A stretch of 35,000 bases of DNA from Glandiceps talaboti (Eukaryota; Hemichordata; Enteropneusta; Spengelidae), in contig NC_135557.1 in assembly GCF_964340395.1 (NCBI RefSeq), positions 17,687,230 through 17,722,229 of the forward strand. The letters run 5' to 3'. This document shows, one piece after another, positions 14,158 to 25,924 of the stretch. A program made the position numbers and the translations under genes. The notes under the pieces were generated by a model, which was given only the letters and a program-made list of their open reading frames with translations, did no database searches and was not told where the DNA came from. Position 1 is the first letter of the stretch. Each line of letters starts with the position of its first letter.

Positions 14158-16771
14158 GAATTAGTACATCAATCAATGAATGTGTTGGTTAATCATGAAC
14201 TAGTTGGATTGTTCATTCATTCATTCATTCAATTTAATCGCAAATTTCGATTTTGAAACCAGTAGTCTGGAATGTGTATATATCAGCGGTGTGTGATATA
14301 ATGATTACGCTTCATAAATTATCGTCATAAATTATAAATATTACTATTCTACTAAGGTGTAATATTCAATAGTTCTTTAAATACATAATTTTATGGCTTC
14401 CTACTTGAAAAATGAACGTCGAAAAACATTGACAAACTCTGATTTTGTGAATAAATACATTGCAAAAAGTTGAATATTGTGTAATTTGTTTTACTGTACG
14501 TACAATAACAAACGTTTTGAACGTATACCAATCTTTTGCAATTGATTGAGTTATAAACAAGGACTTGGCATGTGTTGTTTCACAGTGATTTTTCAATTAG
14601 GAGGCCATGATGATAGAATTACTTTATAAATTAAAATTCCAAAATAAATACCAAATCTTCATCCATATGGTCACTTTAATAATCGTGCTATAACGAAAAC
14701 AAATTAACCATAGCTGCTTTATACATCCATGGAACGTAGATAACGTCGTAACATATATTCATACATTCATGTTTATCATATCTGTGTCCCAATATATTTC
14801 GGCACAAAGAAAGCATTCAAATTCAAAAGTTGAATAAAAAAGTCTCATATATTCGTATTTCGCCTGGAGAAGTCCCTGAATATATAATAATACTGTACCT
14901 TGGCGTATTGCATGGATGGATGGAAGACATGAAATTTTATTTAAAAATCTTCCTTATTGATTTATTGATATAGCCTTCTCCTTTTCCCCTATTACTTTGC
15001 TCGCGGTTTATTTACCCGAGATTGGTAAATTGGTTTTGGTGACTTCATTAACCTTTCTTTGATAGAACAAACATCCGCTTTGTATTATTAATACCCTAAT
15101 AGTAATTGTATAAAATGTCCATTCTACTGTATAAACAATCAATATATGTATGGATACTACTCTACGCATTCAAAGTCTTAATTATTATCATTTTTAATGG
15201 CTTGGATAAAGTCAATTTAGTATTGTCATCTGTTTTAAACCTACTGCAAACCAGACTGTATATCAGCAATTGACACGCCAGTTCTTATTAAACAAAGCCC
15301 ATTATTACAGCTAAAATGATGTACGTTTGTTGTGTCACCCATGGGACATTACGCTTTTAACACACAGCTAGACACATTTTAACCCTAGACTATAACAATA
15401 AGGGAGACATAATAAGCACAGCAGGAACCTTTGTCTAATCCTTTGAACACTGACAAGAATTACTATTCTTTCACAGTGCAGTAAAAAGGGCTTCTAATGA
15501 AAACATTACACATGGACTTGATGATTTTAATGGCTGCAATTGTTTATTTTATACCTGGTAATGAACTACTTTTTCATCCCCACTGTACATGACACCTATG
15601 TAATTGTTTCCTTTGCATTAGAAGTTATCTGAGGGTGTGTATTAAACGTCATGTCACAAACAATAAGCCAACATATTTTGTATCACTAAAATAAGTTCAT
15701 TACTTTAAAGATGCACGGGCTGCAACTGGAATCTCACTTTCTCATAATATCTTACACCCTGAAGCGTATAGAATCACTTGTGGATAAACGTAGATATGTA
15801 GCTGTGCACATAATATTGTACAATAAATCTAATCAAATTGATTTTTAGGCCCGTACCTTAAAATCATAAACCCCAATGTATCACGATTATAACTTGTTAC
15901 TCTACTATGTATGGATAAAATCGACATCTAATTAACATGCAGTGTCGAATTATTGGTGTTTTAATATTTTCCAGTGAATGCTAGATTGTTGGTTATCTGA
16001 CAAAAAAATAAAACTCCAATTACAACTAGTACAGTTTAAAAAAGAGAGGGTATGTATTTGATCGATTGAAAGTAATCGGATATACACAGAGTTTGTGACG
16101 ATATCAGAAAACGATTTTGCTGTATTAAAATCAATCTTGTGTAGCCTATGTTATGAAACTAAACAAATGTAAAGGTTGTGAAGTCTTGAATTTTAGTCAT
16201 ATTTAAAAGATATTACATTTTATAAATCGATTCCCAAAATAAATCAAAACGTGAGATCTTAGTATATAAGTCAATCGCTATGTCATTTACAGTTGTTAAA
16301 AATCATCAATGTAAAATTGCCATCAGAACTTTATGACAGCTGATGTGATCACGGTGTCAGGTTTAAGACGAAGAATTCTATATGATTGGACAGAGTTGGG
16401 GGGATATATTTATGATCACAGGCTGGAAAGCCATAGTGTATCAAATATTACAGGTTGAAATAATTTGAGTAGACAGTTGCGTTTACCGAGGTGACTTTAA
16501 GTAAACGACTAACTTTGTGTAGAAATTGTTTGATTTAGAATATCATTAGTGTGGAATCAAGTTATTTGATTCTGATTAGGTTATGGTTTAATGTGATTGA
16601 TTGAAGATGATGTTGAAAATGCATCAATTGTGTAAAATCGTGTAGATGTTGGCATTCTCCCTACAAGTTGTAAAGGATACCCAGCTCTCCTGAAACCGAA
16701 TGCATTCGGAAGAAAAGGAATACTGGCGTTTCATGGACTGGCTCACCGATATGTTTAATAACTTTGTCTTT
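14158..16771. other. Gene-free AT-rich sequence
   Basis: The longest stretch of unremarkable DNA in the window. No coding frame of note (14366-14596 has no family resemblance), no RNA gene and no repeat seen. Confidence 0.5.
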
Positions 16772-17448
16772 GCTACATTTCATCTTCTGTCTTGACTTTA
16801 TATTAACATCGCTACATTGTGTCGTTTGATTCGACAACAATCTTTGCTACACTTTATTGTCCCGCTAGATAAAAAATACTAATAGAGCCACACATAGTTT
16901 TCTGACATGACCACAATCTTACAGCAGATTCCAAAATATCGTTCAGCGAATCTTTTTGATGCTACCATGCAGGACCTAACAAGAAACCACACATGCTACA
17001 CTTTAAGTTACCAAGATTGGATTAATACAGTTTATTGCATCATTTTGTCTAAATGAAATGAAATGACATGCCACCATATGCAAAACATCAAATATTGTCG
17101 TCAAAACATCATCGCCCTTGTGTCTGTGCCTTGTTGCAGTATTTTTAAAAATGTTATTTCGTCCAAACTAATGTAGCAGTAAATTGCAATATTGCTGTGA
17201 AAATGTATCATTCGCAGTTTCTCATTGATGTCTGCTGAAAGATATTTCGAAATTCACCGTACTGAAATTATTAGCTTTCAGACTCGAAAACAAACCAAGT
17301 GCTACTACATTTTCTTTGCGTGTGATGTGATCATCGCAACAGATCTTTGTTGAATCATATACAGCGGCAATCTGCCCAAGATAATGATATCACACTTCAT
17401 GAAAATAAGTTAGCGAGAAATTTGTTTCGTCAGTCGACAAAATGTAGC
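16772..17448. repeat. Region with a recurring GCTACAYTT word in both orientations
   Basis: GCTACATTT, GCTACATTG or GCTACACTTT occurs at 16772, 16811, 16846 and 16995 on the plus strand, and its complement AATGTAGC at 17170 and 17441. The words at 16806-16825 and around 17436-17454 extend into a longer inverted match (AACATYGCTACATTKTGTCG). This could be an old inverted-terminal element, but flanking similarity is weak. Confidence 0.3.
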
Positions 17449-17859
17449 AATGTTTGTAGAAATTCTTTTGAGTCGGCCGACACTCTATTACAGGTTACAT
17501 AGTTTAATGAGGTATCAACACTAAAAGATGACTACCAGGGTCAACTTTGATATCAGCAAAATTGATTTAATGCGTACCTGCTTTGATCTTTGTGTATCTC
17601 AGTTCAATTATGAAATAACCTGAGAGTGGATGCTATATGATCGTGTAAAAAACATTCATTCATTGTACCATAAATATAACTACATCCATAATGAATTTTC
17701 ACATGGGAATTCTTAGATATGACATCAACATCCTTAATATAAGGAGGTGCTTTATCATCGCTGTTATCAATGAAATGTACTATAAAGAACAACAATGCTG
17801 AAAGGAAAATTATCCAAATAAATGTAGATGACGTTACTTTGTATTCAAACGATCACAGA

Positions 17860-17861
<2 letters not shown>
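17449..17861. other. Gene-free AT-rich sequence
   Basis: Nothing recognised. Overlapping short open frames have no family resemblance. Confidence 0.5.

Positions 17862-17955
<94 letters not shown>
17862..17955. repeat. (CT)n tract next to a dispersed repeat
   Basis: About 47 uninterrupted CT units, ending 14 bp before copy A of the dispersed repeat. Confidence 0.97.
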
Positions 17956-17958
<3 letters not shown>

Positions 17959-17969
17959 CTTTCAATGCC

Positions 17970-18390
17970 GAACGTCCCGATTTAAGTACCATTTCACCTT
18001 AGTACTCAAGTCACCTTTAATTTTATTTGAGAAGATGTTTAAATGTTAGATGGATCTTATAGGAAGTCAATATATGGTAGATATTGGAGAGAAACATTAC
18101 GAGGAAGCACATTGATAAAATTGCCTCTTTTATAGAACTTCCTCTCAATTTTAAATTTCAATAATCATATAGCTAATCTCTGCAAATTATAGTGTAATAG
18201 GGACAAGAGTCTCATCTCTTCGTGTCCGCTATTCCAATAATTAATTCCGGTCTCGATTTCAGCTGTTTGTCACGTGGTTTGGCTTGTTGCCATGGCTTTT
18301 CAAAACTTGATTGTGTGCTATCGATGATTTGCCAAGCACACAGTAAGTTTATTCCCGTTTATGATATTTGCATTTCGCTCGATAATTATC
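17970..18390 (+). repeat. Uncharacterised dispersed repeat, copy A
   Basis: Matches the reverse complement of 33211-33573. From CCTTAGTACT (near 18000) to CACGTGGTTT (ending 18280) I count about nine differences in roughly 290 bp, or near 97% identity. Copy A has 81 bp (18281-18361) absent from copy B; the match resumes with GATATTTGCATTTC. Copy B has about 20 bp, near GATTTTCCATGG, absent from copy A. An internal GAGGAAG...CTTCCTC inverted word is kept in both. There is no coding frame with a usable ATG, no A/B box, and no clear terminal repeat. Class unknown: non-autonomous transposon, LTR fragment or retroposed RNA are all possible. Confidence 0.85.
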
Positions 18391-19719
18391 GTCCTTACGG
18401 CTTTTTGTGTCACCATCGCCTGCATGGCTGTAGATATTGCACCGTATGACTCATCACTGCGACAACACAATTCCGAAATATCAATATAATTCCTACAAAT
18501 AGTCGGAAGACTGTCAATCGCTGCAGAATCTGCACGGGTGAAAGGGCTTCTGTGCTAATCTTTTTTGTCCTAATAGGCGAGGAAAGGTCCAGATTTGATT
18601 TCAAGTCGAGCTGAGTTGCGAAGAATTGTCCCCTCGGTGAAAGCGTTCCAAAGCAGGTATGTGTAATTATGTTGATTGCACGGATTTTCCACACAATTCC
18701 TTTTTTTTAAACTTTTGTACACTCCTAAGTAATCGAAAAACTGTATACTGTAAAACAGACGAACGGGCTAAATCATGACCTGCTCTTCGATTCGTGTGCG
18801 GCTAAATACACATTCAACCGTTTCGCGTACGTATACAAGATGCTAACAATTAGCTTGTCTTAACACAGCTGCATACACTAGTAGGATGTAATGTAACTAT
18901 TATACGAACACACGGGCGAATTGTGGATGGGTGAAGAAAGGAGGGGGGGGGGAGGTTAATGTCATACCCCAAATAATGTTGGTATGACAGACTCAGACAA
19001 TGAACACAGTTTTCATATACCTTAGGGTTAAATGGTTTTTCTACTTACCCATTGCCTATTGCTTATGGTCAACCATTTACCCATACATTATGGTTTTGAT
19101 TCACAATTTAGAAACCTCAATTTATTTTCATTCGTTTTTGTTTCTTCAACATATTGCATAATTCGCTACAATACAATATTACCCGTGGTATAGTTAAATA
19201 ATCTTTTAATACATGATGAGCAATGATGTCAATATGTATGATACATTACTTTATCATACACAGGCTGACTCATAATTTATCACAATTCCTTGTATCATTC
19301 AGCCACAAAGTTGAGTCACCGTGTAAGTAAAGATGCAAACTTTTTTATAGTCGATAGACGAGGTGGACACATGGACAAGTTAAATGAGTGAGATGAGAAC
19401 GTACATACTCAACAAACTAACAAACAAACAAGTAAACACGCAAATACACACACATACAGATAAATAAACCCACTTGTATATTTAAAACAATGTTAAAGGG
19501 AGTTCACTTGTATTGATTGAAAAGCTAGGTGTTTGACTATCAATACTTTTTGCCTTCAATTACCATATGTATAACTGTTAAGTGAATGTTCGTCTGATTT
19601 TGCAAGTTCCTGGAAAGCACCAAATTGTCCATTTTTTGAACTGCCCTCTCGTGGTCATTCTGAGAATGCGTGACGTCATACCCTCCTAAACATTTTTTTT
19701 CGTTTTCGTTTCGTTTCGT
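18391..19719. other. Gene-free AT-rich sequence
   Basis: No gene recognised. A 10-G run lies at 18943-18952, an A-rich AACA/CACA-like stretch at about 19403-19460, and a TGACGTCA at 19671-19678. Confidence 0.5.
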
Positions 19720-19828
19720 ATGTATGTATGTATGTATGTATGTATGTATGTATGTATGTATGTATGTATGTATGCATGCATGCATGCATGCATGCATGCA
19801 TGTATGTATGTATGTATGTATGTATGTA

Positions 19829-19871
<43 letters not shown>

Positions 19872-20275
19872 ATGTGTGTGTGCGTGCGCACATACATACA
19901 TGTATGTATGTATGTATGTATGTATGTATGTATGTATGTATGTATGTACGTATGTACGTACGTACGTATGTACGTGTGTGTGTGTGTGTATGTATGTATG
20001 TACGTATGTATTTATGTATGTATGTATGTATGTATGTATGTATGTATGTATGTATGTATGTATGTATGTATGTATGTGTGTGTGTGCGTGCGCACATGCA
20101 TGCATGCATGCCTGCATGTATGCATGTGTGTATGTATGTATGTATGTATGTATGTATGTATGTATGTATGTATGTATGTGTGTGTGTGTGTATGTATGTA
20201 TGTATGAATGTGTGCGTTTGTATGTGTGTGTATTTGCGTGTTCACGTGCGTGTATATGTATACACATGTGTGTGC
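19720..20275. repeat. Large (TATG)n-based compound array with higher-order duplication
   Basis: Blocks of TATG, CATG, TATG, TGTC, TG/CG, TATG, TACG, TG, TATG and so on, with a strand switch near 19893 (CATA then TATG). A composite module, TATG(TG)nCGTGCGCACAT, occurs at 19871-19893 and again at 20073-20097. A TG run followed by TATG units occurs near 19975 and again near 20178. This implies a duplicated unit of about 203 bp. All long open frames across it, on both strands, are repeat translations. Confidence 0.95.
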
Positions 20276-20469
20276 TTTTTCCACGTATGTGAGTATGCAC
20301 AAATTGAAGATGATGATAAAATGAATATTCATAAAGTTATGGGATTCACGATTCAAGAAGCAAAGTTATGTTAACATATGTTAAAACTGCGGACATAATA
20401 TTGAACTGAAATCATTGAATCTTACGCTACATCAATCTTTAGTAAATACTTCTACGAGGCAATTTTTGA

Positions 20470-20812
20470 CGACCATATAGTGGAGTCATCCTGGTCGAAT
20501 GGTTAGAGTGACTGGCTTGGAATCTGCAGGTTGCAGGTTCAAGCCTCATCACTGCCGTTTGTTTCTGAGTGGTTACAGTCCTTGGGCAAGATTTGAACCA
20601 TGACTGTGCCTCAGTCAAACAGTCCAACCATCTGTATAATTGGGACCATGGTAGGATAGAGGTTGCAATGTGAATGTTTTAATCGTATGCGCTTATAAAG
20701 GCTGCAATGGATTGTATGCTCCCCAGGGAGATGAGAAAGTATAAAGGGCCGTTGTGCCACTATAGATATATAGGGGTAATAAATATACAGCACTTTGTTC
20801 ACCAACAACATA
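20470..20812 (+). mobile_element. tRNA-derived SINE, copy 2 (best-preserved head)
   Basis: A short retroposon with a tRNA-like head: A box TGGTCGAATGG at 20492-20502 and B box GGTTCAAGCCT at 20536-20546, spaced as in an internal RNA polymerase III promoter. The body aligns with copy 1 (10652-11010) up to a GGGGTAATAA word and a CACTTTGTT 3' end. A short CAGTC-AAA-CAGTCC duplication is private to this copy. The first bases (ACCATATAG at 20472) are shared with copy 1, which sets the 5' end near 20470. It carries no protein and would need a LINE partner for movement. Confidence 0.85.
20492..20546 (+). promoter_or_regulatory. Internal RNA polymerase III promoter (A and B boxes) of SINE copy 2
   Basis: TGGTCGAATGG (A box) and GGTTCAAGCCT (B box) are separated by 33 bp. 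The B box differs from the GGTTCGANTCC consensus at a few positions, so present activity is uncertain. Confidence 0.65.
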
Positions 20813-21618
20813 ACTACTTTTATCTGTACTTTCATCGTTTTTGCGGAAAATATAGTGTAGACAGTGTGTATATCTGTTAAAAGCTACTGCATTGTGCGCA
20901 TGTCTTTACTCTTAATATCCTTTTAAGAACAAAAGGGAATATTTAAAATGTACTATTGCAAATTTGGAAGAAAAAAAACATTGATTATCACAGCCTCTGA
21001 ATCATATTGTTATAGTTAGACTAAAAGTAACGGTGGGAAAGGTATACGAGTACGTTATTTTCGAAAACATGGTAAAAATGTTTTCATGACAATACTAGAA
21101 TCGAAGCTTTCGTTACATGTCACTTTGCGTAAAACATAATTTTTTGGCCACCTAGTTCGAGGAATTAGATCTCACTTTGAGGAAACAGGGACACGCCATT
21201 TTCGGTATTGGTGTATCGCAACCTACATAAAACATCAAATGTAGAGTTAGTTATATCATATAGATGTCTTTCTGTAATGTCTATATAAGGGAACAAGTGA
21301 GAAAATATATTATCCATCCATCCATCCATTTACTAAAAAGAGTTGTTGACTGGCCAACGTTATATAGTCATTCAACCATGGTTCACACAACATCAATACA
21401 TATCATCCCATGGGATGATGTACAACGTGTTAATGGTTTCAAAATGTGTCGCCGACAAAGCCTGCTCACCGTTTTCATTGTTTGCACCTAGCTTACATGC
21501 TTATGTGTCAATATGTGACATTGATGAAAATGTGTGAAATATATAAATGTGTCAAGAACTTACATTTAGATGTGACGGGAAAAAAATTCATCTCGATGGG
21601 AGATGGTTATGTTTTGGT
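20813..21618. other. Gene-free AT-rich sequence
   Basis: No gene recognised. There is a tiny ATCC run at about 21310-21328 and a short palindromic ATCATCCCATGGGATGAT word near 21402. Confidence 0.5.

Positions 21619-21696
<78 letters not shown>
21619..21696. repeat. (TCTG)n microsatellite
   Basis: About 19 TCTG units decaying into irregular TATC words to about 21745. Confidence 0.95.
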
Positions 21697-21703
<7 letters not shown>

Positions 21704-21857
21704 ATAACGATCTCTCTAGCTATATATCTATTTATCTATCTTACCATCTATTAATTAATCCGTCTCACCTCTTCTTCTATAATAAGAATATGCCTGGTCT
21801 GTTCGTTTGTCTGTCTATTTATATACACGTATGTATCTAGTTGTCTAGCTATATAGC

Positions 21858-22022
21858 ATCCATTCATCCATCCATCCATCCATCTATCTATTCATTCATT
21901 CATTCATTCATTCATTCATTCATTCATTCATTCATTCATTCATTCATTCATTCATTCATTCATTCATTCATTCATTCATTCATTCATTCATTCATTCATT
22001 CATTCATTCATTCATCTATCCA
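21858..22022. repeat. (ATCC)n - (ATTC)n array
   Basis: A few ATCC and ATCT units, then about 30 ATTC units (21890-22013), then two ATCT/ATCC units. Confidence 0.95.
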
Positions 22023-22503
22023 TCGACGTTTATAACATACTTGTACCTATGTCCAGTGCACGGTGTTCCCCTAAGGCACTACATAGAACGCATTATGGAA
22101 ACCCCCTACAGACTTCTGATAAAATTGCAAGATGATAATGTACAGCATGAAGGGATTTTATACTCGATACGCTCCTGTGACTCGACGAGTCTCCAGCAGG
22201 AATATCAGTTGCCTCGTATATCTTCATCAAATAGTCTGCCATGTGTTAATAACGCACCTTAACTCATTATTAAGTTACATCAGGAATATTGTATAATCCT
22301 CAGGGCCAATAATCCACCTGATCTTATCAAAATATTATCAATCAATGAAAATGACAGTGTTGATAATTGCGATCATTTTACTTGTCAAGTGTACCCTTTT
22401 AAATACAACCTTTGCCAAGTTATGTGTTTGCTTTTACCCTCTATTCAAACATATTGGAGAACACGAAATGTGTGGTTTTTCTGTAATTAACCAATTGAAT
22501 GCT
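22023..22503. other. Gene-free AT-rich sequence
   Basis: The open frame at 22041-22262 begins with TTG and has no recognisable family. Nothing else is seen. Confidence 0.5.
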
Positions 22504-22553
<50 letters not shown>

Positions 22554-22668
22554 TATAGATAGATAAATAGATAGATAGATAGATACATACATACATACAT
22601 ACATACATACATACATACATACATACATACATACATACATACATACATACATACATACATACATACAC
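22504..22668. repeat. (GATA)n-(CATA)n array, left arm of a palindromic array pair
   Basis: About 21 GATA units with two variants, then about 20 CATA units from 22586. It is complementary in order to the array at 22797-22994. Confidence 0.96.
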
Positions 22669-22796
22669 ACATATATCTAATATTTTGTAAATCTTGTATT
22701 CATTTGCTTCTTAATCCATGACTTGTATCCCCCTCCTCTTCAAATGAATAGTGAAATTATTATTTTCTGTCCATGGTTTATTATTCAGTTTCACTT

Positions 22797-22994
<198 letters not shown>

Positions 22995-23675
22995 ATACAT
23001 ATCTTTATCTAGGCTCTCTTTATCTTAAATAAAGAGTTTGGTACATTTTCGAAGTTCGACGCATTATTCTCACAGACAAACATCCGTTTAATTCAGTGAG
23101 TTTCTGACAGCATAACTCTCAAAAGAACACATCAATGTTACTTCCTTTTCATGTTCACCACTCTCCTCCACACAGTCCATCTACGGTGAAGTGACAATTA
23201 AACGAAGTGCTACGTCAAGCGAGATAATATGCTTTCAACATACAATCCAAAATAGCACCTTAACTTGTCAAATGGTAGTTTTTTTACCTTATTTAGCAGA
23301 ACATTGCAACCCAGCGGACACAAGTTTATTAAATGTATTTGTAACAAGACTCTTTTTTTCTTTTCGTTTCCTCACTGACGTCGTTAATTATTGCTAGTAA
23401 ATCTCCTGAGAGGCCAAGTTAATTTTCATTTCCGACGGGCGAAGTGAAGGTGAGTGCTTTATTTTCCTCTACACAGGTGTGATCAATTGGAAACATTCTA
23501 AAGATCATCGACATTGACAGGTGAAGAAATAGGGTTACATTTGTATCACATTAATAATACGATAATTACTGTAATGATTTGTATCGTTTAAAACTTATTG
23601 CACAAATTGCACCACATATTTCCAGTCATCCTTACCGTAACAACAATGTTTTACCATAAAGTTCGATATTAATAA
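22995..23675. other. Gene-free AT-rich sequence
   Basis: No gene recognised. CTCCTGAGAGGCCAAGT near 23403 resembles a word in the SINE 3' region (10690), but it is too short to call. Confidence 0.5.
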
Positions 23676-23701
23676 ATACATACATACATACATACATACA
23701 T

Positions 23702-23748
<47 letters not shown>

Positions 23749-24001
23749 TACATACATACATACATACATACATACATACATACATACATACATACATACA
23801 CACACACGCATACAGACAGACACAGACAGACAGACAGACAGACAGACATTCATCCATCCATGCATGCATGCATGTCCATCCATCCATCCATCCATCCATC
23901 CATCCATACATACATACATACATACATACATACATACATACATACATACATGCATACATGCATATATGCAAGCATGCATGCATGCATGCATGCATGCAAA
24001 C
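23676..24001. repeat. CATA/CACA/CAGA/CATC/CATG mosaic array
   Basis: Successive blocks are CATA, CA, CATA, CAGA, CATC, CATG, CATC, CATA and CATG. Nearly all adjacent blocks differ by one base per unit. Long open frames on the minus strand are repeat translations. Confidence 0.95.
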
Positions 24002-25627
24002 ATAAAGGAGTAAAACCTACTGCTCGTAGGCGATGACTTCTTTGAAGAGAATGAAATATTTAAGTCACATAGGCAAATTAGGCTTATTGTGATAAAGTCT
24101 TTTGTTTGGCGCCTATCTTGTGAACGTATGCTTTGAATGTACGTCCTTACAATAAACTATTTATTTCTTGCCAGTTTTTAATGCGTCTTGTCACATAAGC
24201 TTTGATTAATTATTCATAAAATATTTTTTTCAACATTGGAAATAGAATTTCAAATCCACGATATATCAAGAACGGATGATATATTTCGTGTGTACACTTT
24301 ACACTTTACCTTTACCTATACCTTTACACTTTACCTTTGAAACAGGAATTTAATGTGTTTCTATGTATACCTGCATTTCTCAACATACCACCATAAAATG
24401 GATAATATAGATAAAAAGTCAAAAAATATAGCAAATATGTGTGTACATGTTGGTGATGTTTTCAATTCATGATCGTACGTTTAACAGTCTGAATGACGTA
24501 GAAAGAGATAACATTCCAAAAGTCACTTAGAATATGCAAAGGTTTTCTTCAGAAGTGGAGGAATGGAACAGTGATAATGTATGTGTCACTGATATCTGTG
24601 TATCCTCATCGCTGTTACTTGGGTCAATGAGAGCGATAACTTTATCTCAAGCTTGGATAGAACATACATTCTGAAATCATCTTAATAAAACATCTCCCCG
24701 AGGACTGCTATACTTTGAGTCACAAATCAAAAATAAAAAAATTATGTCTTTCACATGTGACTCTAGTTCAACATGATTATTGATATCATATATATCATTG
24801 TAAATTACTCCTGGAATGATGGGTTAAAGTTAATTACTAACGTTTTACCTATTTTACTGGCCCATATATAAAAAATTGAAACAGAAATTGGTCAATCACT
24901 CGTTCATGTACTTGAATATAGTTGTAAGCATTTCTATGGTAACAGAATCGTGTGTAACGAACCTTCTCTAGTTACATTACACGAATGAGAAATTGTAGGA
25001 CGGAGCCGCAAATCTGGTTCTGATTGCCAATAAGTCACGATTTCAACAAGGTGTAATTGTCAGTGATGGATAGCATGCGCATTGACCTTTGCCCTGATAT
25101 ATTTGTTGATAGTCGAGAGCATGCATACCTCACCAGCTTGGTTTCGGCCCATCAAATCCGTACATAGGGTAGATACCAAGGGGACTTCATATGTTAATTG
25201 TTTTATAGTGTTTCAAACTTCTCTATATAAAACTCATTACTACCTGAAACAGTGACACGGAAATGGTAGCAGGTGAATGAATTGCAATTCAAAGAGGGGT
25301 GTTGTAGTTTAGAGGTCAAAGTTTATGACCATTATTCACAGATGAAAACACTATACGACAAGTCATATTTGACCGTATCTTTCCACCCGGGGTAAAGCCT
25401 GAGCAGAAGATGTTTAAATATGGTGAGTATGAGACGAAGTTTCACCTTTGACCTTATTTACCCAGGATGATCTCTCCCCTGGGGGCTGTAGACAGTCAAA
25501 AATGGTACTGCGTCTCATACTACTGGGTAACAGGTAGGGCAAAGGTTCGGTAAATGTGGGTAAAACAGACTTTTTGTGTAGCGCATGACACAAAAAATTG
25601 TCAAGTACATAAAAGGCAAAATTAATA
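24002..25627. other. Gene-free AT-rich sequence
   Basis: No gene recognised. It includes a small minisatellite at 24293-24338 and an 11-bp perfect inverted repeat (25426-25436 with 25511-25521). Confidence 0.5.
24293..24338. repeat. Short (ACACTT/TACCTT)n minisatellite
   Basis: Tandem hexamer-like words ACACTTT, ACCTTT and ACCTAT repeat across about 46 bp. Confidence 0.75.
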
Positions 25628-25924
25628 AGCTCTATTTATTGTTGATACATACACTGATTTAAAAGCATGACCCATGGCATGGACCTATCACAGGACAATC
25701 GCCCATTATACTTAACTTCCTGGTGAACCTACACATTAGTGAAGCCTCTGTAAGCGCACATAATTTAATTACTTCACAAAATCGATCTCCAAATTATATA
25801 GCTGGCTTGAATGGGACACAAACATGGCTCAATTTTTGACCGAAGAATTTAGCCAGTCAGAGAGTAGTGTCAGCGGCGAGGTTCGAACCTGCGTCGTGCA
25901 GATTCCAGGTCGTCTCCTCTGATT
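25628..25924 (-). mobile_element. tRNA-derived SINE, copy 3 (diverged)
   Basis: Reverse-strand copy with a strong B box (GGTTCGAACCT, complement of 25879-25889). Next to it is the same CTGGAATCTGCA word as in copies 1 and 2, followed in element order by CTGACTGGCTAAATTCTT, a TATATAATT word and GCGCTTACAGAGGCT. The A box region is unrecognisable. Identity to copies 1 and 2 is far lower than between those two, so this is an older copy or another subfamily. Confidence 0.65.

Noticed and set aside
19540-20374. Several overlapping open frames on both strands (Tyr-Ile-His-Thr and Met-Tyr-Val-Cys repeats)
   Set aside because: Microsatellite translations, open in multiple frames and strands; no non-repeat domain attached.
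20492-20546. Possible functional tRNA gene
   Set aside because: A and B boxes are present, but no acceptor stem closes properly and the sequence continues into a SINE body shared with two other loci.
21841-22035. Ser-Phe-Ile-His repeat protein
   Set aside because: Translation of the ATTC array.
22041-22262. 73-residue open frame with a non-repetitive, protein-like composition
   Set aside because: Begins with TTG, no recognisable family, and no splice or expression support visible.
23403-23420. SINE 3'-end fragment (CTCCTGAGAGGCCAAGT)
   Set aside because: Only about 17 bp match copy 1 of the SINE; no further alignment.
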